Positions 1-8,390 of a DNA stretch of 64,000 bases are shown in pieces. The stretch comes from Billgrantia zhangzhouensis (GTDB taxonomy: Bacteria; Pseudomonadota; Gammaproteobacteria; Pseudomonadales; Halomonadaceae). Under the pieces are notes generated by a model that worked only from the letters and a program-made list of their open reading frames with translations, had not been told where the DNA came from and searched no databases. Position 1 is the stretch's first letter; every line of letters begins with the position of its first letter. A program made the translations under genes and the position numbers. The DNA is taken from NCBI RefSeq assembly GCF_021404465.1, contig NZ_JABFTT010000009.1, positions 154,838-218,837 on the forward strand. The letters are read 5' to 3'.

Positions 1-230
1 AAGGACTGGTATCGGTTGGGCGAGGAGGATTTTCGCCGTTGGTCCGAAAAAGCTGGCATTACCTGGTCCGCCATCCGCACGGTACTCGACTCGACGACAC
101 TATTGAGCGCGCCCGCACTCAGTGGCCGGGTCAACTGGAGCAGATGCCCATGGCCGAGGTACACAAGGACATTCTCCGGCGGCACTGGCGCAGCCTGGCG
201 CCAGAATGGCGAATCGTGGCTCAGCGGTAA
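1..230 (+). pseudogene. C-terminal tail of a HipA-family (YjjJ-like) kinase, frameshifted
   Basis: The reading frame open from base 1 (KDWYRLGEEDFRRW...) runs into base ~90, and the sensible continuation (LDDTIERARTQWPGQLEQMP ... LAPEWRIVAQR, stop at 228-230) lies in another frame. The cause is visible: CTCGA is present twice in tandem at 85-89 and 90-94, a 5-base duplication. Removing one copy joins the two halves into one plausible protein. The ending (an AHK-like motif, then HWRSLAPEWRI) resembles my recollection of the C-terminus of HipA-type YjjJ proteins, but the gene is cut by the window edge and I cannot see the kinase core. It could equally be an assembly error. Family call is tentative; the frameshift itself is seen directly. 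Confidence 0.45.
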
Positions 231-386
231 GCGGGACCAATTGACACTTCCACGCATCCGCGCGAGGCTAAGGAGAGCGCCGCAAGGCGTCCCCGTCCGC
301 GGAAAGGGCTGCGCCCAACGCTCACATCGCCGATACCATACGACTCCCGGCCTGCCCGGCGGACACAGGCGGATGGAGGGAATCGT

Positions 387-1541
387 ATGTCATCGCTCCC
401 CCGGCGCGACGCTACGTCGCACGGCCGTTTCAATCTCGAACAGCAACGCAAACGCGCCAAGGAGCTGCTCAAGGCTGCCCGTACCGACGACCCGGCCGCT
501 CTGGCACGCATTCTTCGGCACATCCTACCGCGCGAGACGCCGCTGAAGCTCGCCGACACTCAGCTCGTCATTGCCCGTGAATGCGGCTTTTCAAGCTGGC
601 CGAAGCTCAAGTCACATATCGAAGCGCTCGACTTTTCTCGGCGCAAGATAGCCGAGCGCGGCGACCGCGACATGGCCACGCTGCACATTCGCTGCGGCTC
701 GGATATCGAATACAGCCTGCGCACCGTCGGCTTCGAGGGCGACTTCCTCGAGTTCTCCGATCCGTTCTGCATCGGCCCATTGTGCGACCTGCCACCCGAG
801 GAACTCATGCGGCTGCGTGCCAGTTTCCTGGCAAAAGTTTCCGGCATGGCCGAGCGTGATGCCTTGGCCCGGCTGCGCAAGGGCTACGAAGCTTTGGAGG
901 AACTCGAAGGTTATGAACGGCTGGTACTGTGGTTCGAACATGACAGCTACGACCAACTGATTCTCGCCTACCTGCTTCACCGTCTGCATGAGAACCCGCC
1001 CAGGGCGCGGGTCGAACTGGTGGCGGTGGAATCGGTGCCGGGTGTGGCGCGCTTCATCGGCCTTGGCCAGCTCGCCCCGGACCTGCTCGCTTGGTTGTGG
1101 CACCAGCGTCGCCCCGTCGAGGCGCCACTGCTCAAGCTGGGCACTCAGGTGTGGCAGGCACTTACCGCCGACGATCCCGAGCCGCTGAAAGCGCTCGCGG
1201 TCACCGGCATGCCGCCACTTCCGATGATGGGCCGCGCGCTGGTCCGCTACCTGCAGGAACGACCCGCAGTGGATACTGGCCTTGGCCTGACCGAGCGACT
1301 GACGCTCGAGATCGTGCACGACCACGGCCCGCTGCCAGTGGGCAAGGCGTTCTCTTACCTGATGCGCGAGTACGAGCCGCTGCCCTACCTGGGCGATCTG
1401 ATGTTCTGGTGGCTTCTCCAGCCGCTGATTTGCGAGCCAGAGCCGCTTCTCGCCATCAGCGAAACCCACCGGGAGTGGCCCCATCGCCAACTTGCCCTGA
1501 CTGAGCGAGGGCTGACCGCACTTAGCACAGTCACCTGCTAA
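387..1541 (+). CDS. DUF1835 domain protein
   Basis: A 384-residue protein. Residues ~10-70 form a helical ankyrin-like leader (EQQRKRAKELLKAAR ... ARECGFSSWPKLKSHIEALD) often fused to this family. From ~95 the DUF1835 part begins (LHIRCGSDIEYSLR, then FSDPFCIGPL, then WFEHDSYDQLIL), followed by its C-terminal companion region. The biochemical role is not known. Start ATG at 387 is preceded by GGAGGG at about the right distance. It stands alone: the 5' side is a broken gene and the 3' side a 130-base gap before the EamA transporter. Long ORFs antisense to it are shadows. Confidence 0.85.
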   Translation: MSSLPRRDATSHGRFNLEQQRKRAKELLKAARTDDPAALARILRHILPRETPLKLADTQLVIARECGFSSWPKLKSHIEALDFSRRKIAERGDRDMATLHIRCGSDIEYSLRTVGFEGDFLEFSDPFCIGPLCDLPPEELMRLRASFLAKVSGMAERDALARLRKGYEALEELEGYERLVLWFEHDSYDQLILAYLLHRLHENPPRARVELVAVESVPGVARFIGLGQLAPDLLAWLWHQRRPVEAPLLKLGTQVWQALTADDPEPLKALAVTGMPPLPMMGRALVRYLQERPAVDTGLGLTERLTLEIVHDHGPLPVGKAFSYLMREYEPLPYLGDLMFWWLLQPLICEPEPLLAISETHREWPHRQLALTERGLTALSTVTC

Positions 1542-1673
1542 GCTGTTGGAAGCCAAGAAAACAGCTAATGGCTATATATTTAATAACTACATCTCCTTAC
1601 GGCGATGTGCCTCGGGGAGAACGACTAGGTTGGTGGGTATGAGAATTTTCCCAATGCCTATGAACGGTGATAA

Positions 1674-2519
1674 ATGAGCCTGGAAATTACCCTGATCGTC
1701 TTACTTGCTGCAATTTTCAATGCAAGTTGGAATGCAATCGTCAAAGTGGGTGGCGACAGAATTGCAGTCATGGCAGTTATCACACTATGCGGAAGCCTTG
1801 TTTCAGCGTGTGCGTTGCCTTTCGTGCCGTTCCCTCATGCTTCCAGTTGGCCTCTTCTGGCTCTAGCCATCCTGATTCATACGGCGTATCACTTCTGTCT
1901 GCCCATTGCCTACCACTATGGTGACTTCGGTCAGGTCTATCCTATCGCTCGCGGGTCGGCGCCCTTACTCGTTACCCTAGGGGCCGCCGTGTTTGCTGGC
2001 GAAGTGCTGAGCTTTCTTCCGCTGCTTGGGGTGCTCTTCCTGTCGGTTGGCGTGATGTCACTAGCGTTCGACACCAGAACCGGCGTTACCAGAAATCCTC
2101 GGGCTATTCTGCTGGCCCTCGGTACCGGCGCTTTTATCGCTTCCTATACACTGGTGGGCGGTTTGGGGGCGCGGCAAGCTGGCTCGGCGCTAGGTTTTGC
2201 AGTGTGCTTGACGATCGGCAACGGCTTGCTGACGTTTCTGATCGCCCTCACTTGGAAGTTCAAGGCAATAAAAAGCATCGCCTACGGCAACCTAATCCCC
2301 GCAGCCATTGGCGGTGGGATGCAAGTCGGCGCGTACTGGATCGTTATTTGGGCAATGGCTTATGCTCCACTCGGCATGGTGTCGTCTCTGCGTGAAACCA
2401 GCGTGCTGTTTGCAGCTCTGATTTCCACTTTCATCCTGAAAGAGGGCTTCGGCGTTTGGCGATTCATCTCGTCTGGGCTGATCGCATGCGGTATCGCACT
2501 GACTCGCTACAAGCCATAG
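1674..2519 (+). CDS. EamA/DMT-superfamily permease
   Basis: 281 residues, strongly hydrophobic, with about ten predicted membrane spans in two five-helix halves, the hallmark of drug/metabolite (DMT) transporters. Sequence starts MSLEITLIVLLAAIFNASWN and ends in a short basic tail. Typical members export amino acids, nucleosides or other metabolites from the cytoplasm across the inner membrane; the substrate here cannot be read from sequence. It is a single-gene unit, convergent with the VOC gene, and the two are separated by a GC-rich hairpin. Confidence 0.85.
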   Translation: MSLEITLIVLLAAIFNASWNAIVKVGGDRIAVMAVITLCGSLVSACALPFVPFPHASSWPLLALAILIHTAYHFCLPIAYHYGDFGQVYPIARGSAPLLVTLGAAVFAGEVLSFLPLLGVLFLSVGVMSLAFDTRTGVTRNPRAILLALGTGAFIASYTLVGGLGARQAGSALGFAVCLTIGNGLLTFLIALTWKFKAIKSIAYGNLIPAAIGGGMQVGAYWIVIWAMAYAPLGMVSSLRETSVLFAALISTFILKEGFGVWRFISSGLIACGIALTRYKP

Positions 2520-2527
2520 CGGCATAA

Positions 2528-2544
2528 GGCGGCCAATGGCCGCC
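2528..2544. terminator. GC-rich hairpin between convergent genes
   Basis: GGCGGCC AAT GGCCGCC is a perfect 7-bp stem with a 3-base loop directly after the EamA stop and before the VOC gene stop on the other strand. There is only a weak T-rich tail (ATCCTT) on the plus side, so it is a probable bidirectional terminator rather than a textbook one. Confidence 0.5.
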
Positions 2545-2562
2545 ATCCTTCAATGATACTGC

Positions 2563-2976
2563 TCACTCTGCAGTTGGGGGTATGGCCGCCGGGTCCATCC
2601 AGAATGACTCCCAGACGTGTCCATCGGGGTCCGCCAAGGCGCGACTGTACATGAAGCCATGATCCTGCCGCGGATTGATGTCAGCCGTGCCGCCATTGGT
2701 GCCGGCCGTCTCGATCATGGCATCCACCGCTGCGCGGCTCTCGCACGAGAGGGCCAGCATCACCTCGCTGGCGTCGGGCGGCGGAATCGGGCGGTCGGTG
2801 AAGGTGTGCCACTTGGCATGGGTGAGCAGCATTACGTGGATCGTTTCGCTCAGCACCATGCACGCTGCCGTTTCATCGGTAAAGTGCGGGTTGTTGGTAA
2901 AACCGAGCGCCTCGTAGAACGCCATCGACTTTTCGAGATCGGTAACGGGCAGGTTCACGAAGATCATGCGCGACAT
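2563..2976 (-). CDS. VOC family (glyoxalase/bleomycin-resistance fold) protein
   Basis: 137 residues, MSRMIFVNLPVTDLEKSMAF..., one VOC domain with the typical paired beta-alpha-beta-beta-beta modules and the ending DPDGHVWESFWMDPAA. The family binds a divalent metal and includes lyases, dioxygenases and resistance proteins; the usual annotation for this subgroup is glyoxalase-like of unknown substrate. The frame stays open far upstream (to 3600), but the ATG at 2976 has a good AGGAGC site just before it and the upstream stretch does not resemble protein, so I take 2976 as the start. Confidence 0.85.
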   Translation of the reverse strand: MSRMIFVNLPVTDLEKSMAFYEALGFTNNPHFTDETAACMVLSETIHVMLLTHAKWHTFTDRPIPPPDASEVMLALSCESRAAVDAMIETAGTNGGTADINPRQDHGFMYSRALADPDGHVWESFWMDPAAIPPTAE

Positions 2977-3068
2977 GGAAAGCTCCTTCTGTCTGGGAGA
3001 GGGGGAGTACTCTCCTGTATCGGATGGGCCGGGGCGGTTTCGACAGTCGGGCTGGAACTCGTTCGGCC

Positions 3069-3593
3069 TCAGCCCGCGCACTGCAACCGCGCGTCGCGCC
3101 GCAGGCGCAGCATGGTGATCACGTTGGTCAGGAAGATCAGGCTTTCGGCGATGGTGCCGCCGATGGAGCCTGCCAGCAGGTTGCTGGCCACCCAACACAA
3201 CGCTGCCGCGGCCAGTGCGATGCGCATGGGAATGCCGCGTAGCATGAACATGCCGTAGGTGCCGAGCAGGCCAGCGGCCAGGGCGGGGATGTCCCGCGGG
3301 CCGCTCCAGGTCACTAGGGCGACCGCCACGGTGGCGAGCAGCATGGCCAGCATAACGGCACGGTTGCGAGGAAAACGGCGCACCAGGGCGATGCGCAGCA
3401 CGATCAGTGCCGAGATGCCAGAGGCCACCCAGCTCTCGAACAGGGCGAACTGTGCCGCGAAGGCCACGTTGGCGAACAGCAGCAGGACGAACAGGCGGTC
3501 GTCGCGCTTGCTGGTGAAGGCCACCAGACACAGGGCCAGCGCCACTAGACTGACGCCCTGGCCCAGCAGCCACCGGAGTCCGATCTCGTCCAT
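3069..3593 (-). CDS. YgjV-family inner-membrane protein
   Basis: 174 residues, almost wholly hydrophobic, with five to six predicted membrane spans and a basic C-terminus (MLRLRRDARL). The pattern, including the segment GTYGMFMLRGIPMRI, matches the Imp-YgjV family of bacterial inner-membrane proteins, whose function is unknown. It lies between the VOC gene and the bacterioferritin-like gene, on the same strand but with a 92-base gap to VOC, so co-transcription is possible but not shown. Confidence 0.75.
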   Translation of the reverse strand: MDEIGLRWLLGQGVSLVALALCLVAFTSKRDDRLFVLLLFANVAFAAQFALFESWVASGISALIVLRIALVRRFPRNRAVMLAMLLATVAVALVTWSGPRDIPALAAGLLGTYGMFMLRGIPMRIALAAAALCWVASNLLAGSIGGTIAESLIFLTNVITMLRLRRDARLQCAG

Positions 3594-3662
3594 GCGCCAT
3601 TCCGTTATCGAGCTAATGAGAACTCGAGCTTAGCATGGCGACATCGCCAGGGCGCCTCGGGC

Positions 3663-4130
3663 TTACATCTGCGAGAGCAGGTAGTTCGGTTTGCCCAACA
3701 TCTTGATCAGTCGCAACTGCTGCTCGAGCCAGTAGGCATGATCTTCTTCGGTATCGGCCAGCAGTCCCAGCAGCACGTTGCGGGTCTGGAAGTCACGCTC
3801 CCGCTCACACAGGGCAATGGCTTCCTTCAGGGCGTCGCCCACCTCGTATTCGAGCTGCAGATCGTTGGCGAGCATCTCTTCTACATCCTGGCCGACGCGC
3901 ACCGGGGTGCGGGTATGCATGTCGGGTTTTCCTTCTAGGAATAGGATACGCTCGATCAACTGCTTGGCATGGCCCTTCTCGTCGTCGAACTCGTGGGCGA
4001 TGCGCTCATAAAGCTTGGTGAGCCCCCAATCGGCGTACATTTCGGAATGGATGAAGTACTGGTCCATGGCGGCGAGTTCTGCCGCCAGCAGGCCGTTCAA
4101 GGCGTCGATGATGTCTTGGTTGCCTTTCAT
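3663..4130 (-). CDS. bfr: Bacterioferritin-like ferritin lacking the haem Met (FtnA-like)
   Basis: 155 residues, full length for bacterioferritin. The di-iron ferroxidase ligands are in place: E18, E51, H54, E94, E128 and H131, with Y25 near the centre. At position 52, where classical Bfr has the haem-ligating methionine, this protein has lysine (DDEKGHA). This is the signature of the non-haem partner subunit type, as in Pseudomonas FtnA (formerly BfrA). It should store iron as a 24-mer in the cytoplasm, alone or mixed with a haem-binding Bfr coded elsewhere. Start ATG at 4130. The A+T-rich 5' region (4131-4215) would hold the promoter. Family is sure; inability to bind haem is inferred from one residue. 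Confidence 0.9.
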   Translation of the reverse strand: MKGNQDIIDALNGLLAAELAAMDQYFIHSEMYADWGLTKLYERIAHEFDDEKGHAKQLIERILFLEGKPDMHTRTPVRVGQDVEEMLANDLQLEYEVGDALKEAIALCERERDFQTRNVLLGLLADTEEDHAYWLEQQLRLIKMLGKPNYLLSQM

Positions 4131-4273
4131 GGGATCCCTGTATTAGCCGAGGATGGTGATCGGCTTATCCTAGGGCGAGCCGAAGGGCTGGTCAATTTTT
4201 TCCTTTAAATTCAGTTGCTTGATATTGTCTTCGCGTGCGATTCGCATTCGAGTTTTCATGCGGCCGCAAGGAA

Positions 4274-4299
4274 CCGCCTCGGCGTGCTTGCCGAGGCGG
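4274..4299 (-). terminator. Strong hairpin downstream of the SDR gene
   Basis: CCGCCTCGGC (4274-4283) and GCCGAGGCGG (4290-4299) form a perfect 10-bp stem around GTGCTT. It follows the minus-strand SDR stop by about 30 bases and is a likely terminator for that gene, though no T-run follows on either strand. Confidence 0.5.
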
Positions 4300-4330
4300 C
4301 TCCTGAAGGGGCTCACGATATTGGCTCGAA

Positions 4331-5158
4331 TCAATCGACATCGGCAGAAAAGGCCACGTCGCGCTGCGCCTCGAGCATGTGGAGGCGTTCTGCCAACGCC
4401 TGCTTGATGCCCGAATATGCCGTGCTGCCGAGTGCCAGTCGCAAGGGCGGCTTCGCCGCGTCAGCGGCGGCGATCATGGCCTCAACCGTCCTGGCGGCAT
4501 CGCCCTTTATCTCGAAGCTGCCATCTGCAACGGCACGCCTGACTTCGCCCGCCGGCGTTGCGTCATAGACGCTCATCGGTGCTCCGCGCACGAGCCCTGC
4601 GGCGAATTCGGTCGCGGTGGGGCCGGGCTCGGCGATGATGAAGTCGATGCCGAACGGCGCCACGTCCTGTGCCGTCGCTTCGACGAAGCCCTCGATACCC
4701 CACTTGGTGGCGTGATAGAGCGAAAAGTTGGGGTAGGCCTTTTGACCGCCTTCGGAGGAGACCTGCACGATGCGTCCGCCGCCCTGGGCACGCAGGTGGG
4801 GCAGGGCCGCGCGGATCAACTGAATCGAGCCGGTGAGGTTGGTGGCGATCTGGTGGTCGATCTGCTCGTCACTGAGCTCTTCGGCGGCACCGAAGAGCCC
4901 GTAGCCGGCATTGGATACCACCACATCGATCCTGCCCATACGCTCGAAGGATTGATGGACGACCTCACGGATGCCCGCCACATCGGTCAGGTCGAGCTTC
5001 ATCACCAGCAGGCGCTCGCCATGGGCTTGCTGCAACGCATCGAGCACACCGTCCCGGCGCAGCGTGGCGACTACGCGATCGCCACGCGCCAACAGGCGTT
5101 CCGTCATCAGCCGGCCGAGGCCTGAGGATGCCCCGGTGATCAACCATGTCTTGCTCAT
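4331..5158 (-). CDS. Short-chain dehydrogenase/reductase (classical SDR)
   Basis: 275 residues. N-terminal Rossmann motif TGASSGLG (residues ~8-15), then NAGYG, the catalytic Ser region (VSSEGG) and YHATK active-site motif. This is an NAD(P)H-dependent oxidoreductase of unknown substrate, of the kind annotated as SDR-family NAD(P)-dependent oxidoreductase. It is transcribed divergently from the LysR gene, separated by ~105 bases. That is the classic LysR arrangement, so the LysR protein is the probable regulator of this gene. Confidence 0.88.
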   Translation of the reverse strand: MSKTWLITGASSGLGRLMTERLLARGDRVVATLRRDGVLDALQQAHGERLLVMKLDLTDVAGIREVVHQSFERMGRIDVVVSNAGYGLFGAAEELSDEQIDHQIATNLTGSIQLIRAALPHLRAQGGGRIVQVSSEGGQKAYPNFSLYHATKWGIEGFVEATAQDVAPFGIDFIIAEPGPTATEFAAGLVRGAPMSVYDATPAGEVRRAVADGSFEIKGDAARTVEAMIAAADAAKPPLRLALGSTAYSGIKQALAERLHMLEAQRDVAFSADVD

Positions 5159-5263
5159 CGTTTCGTACCTTTCGTCGAGTGGATTGACAGCCTCATGTTG
5201 GCGCGCTCGATTGGAAGGCAGAAGTAGGCTACCGTGGCATGAACTCGTGAGTGGATTTCACCA

Positions 5264-6211
5264 GTGAGCACGCCAAGCATGAACAAGCCAACGCTGGCCG
5301 ACCTGGAGGCCTTCGCGGCGGTGGCCGCCGAACGCAGCTTCCGGCGCGCGGCCGATGTCATCGGGGTCTCGCGCTCGGCGCTGAGCCACCGTATGCGGCA
5401 TCTGGAAGAACAGCTCGGCGTGCGGCTGTTACATCGCACCACCCGCAGCGTTTCCCTCACCGATGCCGGTAGCCGGTTTCTGGCGCGTATCACACCGACC
5501 CTGGATGCGCTGAACGCCACGCTGGACACGCTCGCTGACGACCGTGGCGAACCCGGCGGTGTTCTGCGCATCAATGCCAGCAGGGCGGCGGCTCGGCTGC
5601 TGCTGGCCCACGTCGTGCCGGCTTATTTGCGCCGCTATCCGGCGGTGGAACTCGATCTCGTCAGTGAAGGGCGCCTCGTCGATATCGTCGAGCAGGGCTT
5701 CGATGCCGGGGTGAGGCTGGGCGAGGCGGTGCCCCAGGACATGATTGCGGTGAGGCTGGGCGGTGCCATACGCTTCCTGGCAGTGGCCTCGCCGGCATAC
5801 CTGCACCGCTTCGGCATGCCCCGCGTGCCCGACGATCTGCACAAGCATTGCTGCATTCGCCAGCGGCTGCCCAGCGGCAAGCGCTACCGCTGGGAGTTCG
5901 AGCGGCGAGGACAAGAGATCGCCATCGACGTTCCCGGCGCGCTGACGCTTGACGACAACGAACTCATGCTCGAAGCGGCGGCCGCCGGCCTCGGCATTGC
6001 CTATGTTCCCGAGATCGTGGCCAGCGAGCGCCTCGCCACGGGCCAGCTCGTGGCGCTGCTCGAAGCCTGGAGCCCGCCATACCCCGGCTTGATGCTCTAC
6101 TACCCTGGGCATCGCCACGTACCCGCGGCGCTGCGCGCCTTCATCGACCTGCTGAAGGCACCAGATGTTCAGGCTGGCATGGGTATGGCCCTGGCCGCCG
6201 ATAAGCGCTAG
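5264..6211 (+). CDS. LysR-family transcriptional regulator
   Basis: 315 residues. Winged helix-turn-helix at ~8-66 (LADLEAFAAVAAERSFRRAA ... LHRTTRSVSLTDAG) followed by a periplasmic-binding-like effector domain (~95-300). Subgroup is the CrgA/AaeR-like type that often controls a neighbouring SDR. Start could be GTG 5264 or ATG 5279; neither has a strong ribosome site. Divergent to the SDR at 4331-5158, which is its likely target; the shared 5159-5263 region should hold the operator. Confidence 0.9.
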   Translation: MSTPSMNKPTLADLEAFAAVAAERSFRRAADVIGVSRSALSHRMRHLEEQLGVRLLHRTTRSVSLTDAGSRFLARITPTLDALNATLDTLADDRGEPGGVLRINASRAAARLLLAHVVPAYLRRYPAVELDLVSEGRLVDIVEQGFDAGVRLGEAVPQDMIAVRLGGAIRFLAVASPAYLHRFGMPRVPDDLHKHCCIRQRLPSGKRYRWEFERRGQEIAIDVPGALTLDDNELMLEAAAAGLGIAYVPEIVASERLATGQLVALLEAWSPPYPGLMLYYPGHRHVPAALRAFIDLLKAPDVQAGMGMALAADKR

Positions 6212-6290
6212 CCATTTCCGCAATAATGTCCAAGCTCCCGTCCTGGGCTGGGCCTAAGCTATGTCATAGTGGCGTTCAGGGAGGTGTGGC

Positions 6291-7121
6291 ATGGCCAAGC
6301 AATCCAGTCGGTTCGACTACTACAAAAGCCAGCAAATACCCGGAGTGACAGTGCTCCAGGCAGCGCTGAGCGACTTCAGCTACGACCGCCATGCACATGA
6401 AGAGTACGCTTTCGGCGTGACCCTTTCCGGCCGGCAGGATTTCTTCAGCGGCGGTGAATTTCACCGTAGCCCACCCGGCAACGTCATCCAGTTCAATCCG
6501 GACCAGGTGCACGACGGTCATCCGGGTGACGATACCACGCTGGGCTACGTGATGATCTATGTGCCCACCGCCCAGCTCGAGGCTTCGTTCGCCGATGCGG
6601 CAGGGTGCGAAAGTGCCGCTCGATTCCACGGCAGTGAAACCCTGCTGGACGACCCCGGCCTGCGTCACGCCATCCTCGATCTTGCTCAATTGACGGTTCA
6701 CCGGCAGGGCACGCGTATCGACCAGGAGCACGCCCTGCACCGCATGGCGACCCGCCTGGTGCAGCGGGCCGGAAAGTTCCAGCCGGGCGGCAGGGTGAGC
6801 CGTCCCGATGCGCTGCTGCTGCGGGCCAAGGAGTACATCCTGGCGCATCTTGAGGCGAATCTCTCACTGGATGAGGTTAGCCAGGCCGCCCACCTTTCCA
6901 AATATCACTTCCTGCGACTGTTCCGGCAGCAGTTCGGCATCACGCCGCACCAGTACGTGTTGAGCTGCCGGGCCAATGCCGCGCGCCGCGCGTTGGAGGT
7001 CGGCGTGGCCCCCTCCGAGGCAGCCTTCCGCTACGGCTTCACCGACCTCAGCCACTTCAACCGCCGCTTCAAGCGCATCTACGGCAAGACGCCCTACCAG
7101 TACCAGCGGAGCGTCGTCTAG
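6291..7121 (+). CDS. AraC-family regulator with cupin sensor domain
   Basis: 276 residues. N-terminal AraC-binding cupin (~10-150, with YDRHAHEEYAFGVTLSGRQ) and C-terminal double helix-turn-helix (~175-276, ending RRFKRIYGKTPYQYQRS). AraC proteins of this shape commonly sit directly upstream of a LysE-type exporter, as here (58-base gap, same strand), and switch it on in response to an amino acid or similar molecule. Start ATG 6291 is preceded by GGGAGGTGTGGC. The ligand cannot be read from sequence. Confidence 0.9.
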   Translation: MAKQSSRFDYYKSQQIPGVTVLQAALSDFSYDRHAHEEYAFGVTLSGRQDFFSGGEFHRSPPGNVIQFNPDQVHDGHPGDDTTLGYVMIYVPTAQLEASFADAAGCESAARFHGSETLLDDPGLRHAILDLAQLTVHRQGTRIDQEHALHRMATRLVQRAGKFQPGGRVSRPDALLLRAKEYILAHLEANLSLDEVSQAAHLSKYHFLRLFRQQFGITPHQYVLSCRANAARRALEVGVAPSEAAFRYGFTDLSHFNRRFKRIYGKTPYQYQRSVV

Positions 7122-7178
7122 AAGCGCTGTACTCCCGCTCGCCCATCCACAACACACCCTCTATTTGGAGAGACTCCC

Positions 7179-7790
7179 ATGGAGATCGTCGCCTATGCCT
7201 TGGGCGTCATGTACACGCCCGGGCCCGTGAACCTGCTTGGCCTGAACGCCGGTCTCAACGGTCAGGCCAAGACATCGCTTGGCTTCTTCGCCGGCGTGGG
7301 ACTCGCCATGCTCACGCTATTCCTGCTGTTCGGTTGGGCCGGGGCGGCCTGGGTGCGCGGGGACATGCTCGCCGTGGTAGGCGCGGTGGGGTGCGGCTAC
7401 ATCTTGTACCTGGCGCTCAAGATCGCTCGCTCCAGCATCGATCTTGGTGCGGCAAAACACGTACCGCGCGTGCTGAGCTTCCGTGATGGTCTGATCATGC
7501 AGCTCTGCAATCCCAAGGCGATGATCGCAACCCTGCCGATCGCCACCATTCAGTTCCCCGCCGCCGGCATCCATGGCGTGAGCCTGCTGTTCTGGTCGCT
7601 TGGGCTGGCCGCGCTGGCCTTTGGTGCTCCCACCAGTTACGCGCTCATGGGCGCCGTGGTTGGCCAACGCCTCGCGAATCCCCGGTTGCTGAAGGGCTTC
7701 AGCCTCGCCATGGCGGCGCTGCTGGTATGGGTCGCCATCACCATCGGCTACGAGCACGTGTGGCTGCCGCTGGCCTCGGGCACTTTTTGA
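7179..7790 (+). CDS. LysE/RhtB-family amino-acid exporter
   Basis: 203 residues with about six membrane spans; the N-terminal sequence MEIVAYALGVMYTPGPVNLL carries the TPGPVN motif of LysE/RhtB translocators, and NPKAMI occurs in the middle. Family members export basic or neutral amino acids from the cytoplasm. Start ATG with GGAGAGACTCCC upstream. It pairs with the AraC gene before it, which probably controls it. Confidence 0.9.
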   Translation: MEIVAYALGVMYTPGPVNLLGLNAGLNGQAKTSLGFFAGVGLAMLTLFLLFGWAGAAWVRGDMLAVVGAVGCGYILYLALKIARSSIDLGAAKHVPRVLSFRDGLIMQLCNPKAMIATLPIATIQFPAAGIHGVSLLFWSLGLAALAFGAPTSYALMGAVVGQRLANPRLLKGFSLAMAALLVWVAITIGYEHVWLPLASGTF

Positions 7791-7811
7791 GAGACCCCTT
7801 TCGCCGCGCGG

Positions 7812-8204
7812 CTACTCCTCAATCCGCCCCGTGTCGTCACGATCACAGTCGTAGCGCTTCATGTGCGGAAACAGCGGCAGCCAGGCCTCGCGGCGCACGA
7901 CCCAGCTTTCGTAGGTAGGCCTCAACTGGTCAGGGGTATCCAGGGTACCCAGGTGCACTTCGACTTCATTCCCGGTGCGGGCGAACACCGACGAGCCGCA
8001 GCGGGGGCAGAAGAAACGTCCGTGGTAATCGCGGGTTTCGCCTTTGATCGTTACCGCCTCCTGGGGGAACACCGCGGAGGCGTAGAAGAGCGCGCCATGG
8101 TGCTTGCGACAGTCCAGGCAGTGGCAGATGCCGACGCGGCAGGGGCGTCCCGATGCCACGACTCGAACGTTACCGCAAAGGCAACCGCCGGTGTATTGCT
8201 CCAT
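7812..8204 (-). CDS. GFA-family (glutathione-dependent formaldehyde-activating fold) protein
   Basis: 130 residues. Zinc-binding Mss4-like fold with cysteine pairs CLCG (near residue 10), CHCLDC (~33-38) and CPRCG (~90). The family name comes from formaldehyde-activating enzyme, but most members have no proven activity. The frame is open much further upstream; ATG 8204 is chosen because AGGAGG lies just before it and similarity begins there. A second GFA protein is coded at 34284-34682. Confidence 0.88.
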   Translation of the reverse strand: MEQYTGGCLCGNVRVVASGRPCRVGICHCLDCRKHHGALFYASAVFPQEAVTIKGETRDYHGRFFCPRCGSSVFARTGNEVEVHLGTLDTPDQLRPTYESWVVRREAWLPLFPHMKRYDCDRDDTGRIEE

Positions 8205-8390
8205 GCTAGGCCTCCTTTGTATCGACTGACCGTTCAGCGAGAAGTGGGCTGAGTGCCCTGCAGAAGTGATAGCGCAAGGGTAGCGCTTTCTTTGGGACAT
8301 GCCTGAAACCACGCCTGCAAAAATGCAAAGCGCGCCGGAATGAAAGATAATAAGCAGGGTAACGAAACGACACGCATATCGTGAGGCGAC

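Noticed and set aside
612..1556. 314-residue minus-strand ORF opposite the DUF1835 gene
   Set aside because: Shadow of a GC-rich gene; no family features, and the plus-strand protein is clearly recognised.
2977..3600. N-terminal extension of the VOC protein
   Set aside because: Pro/Arg/Gly-rich shadow of the YgjV gene; a proper start with ribosome site exists at 2976.
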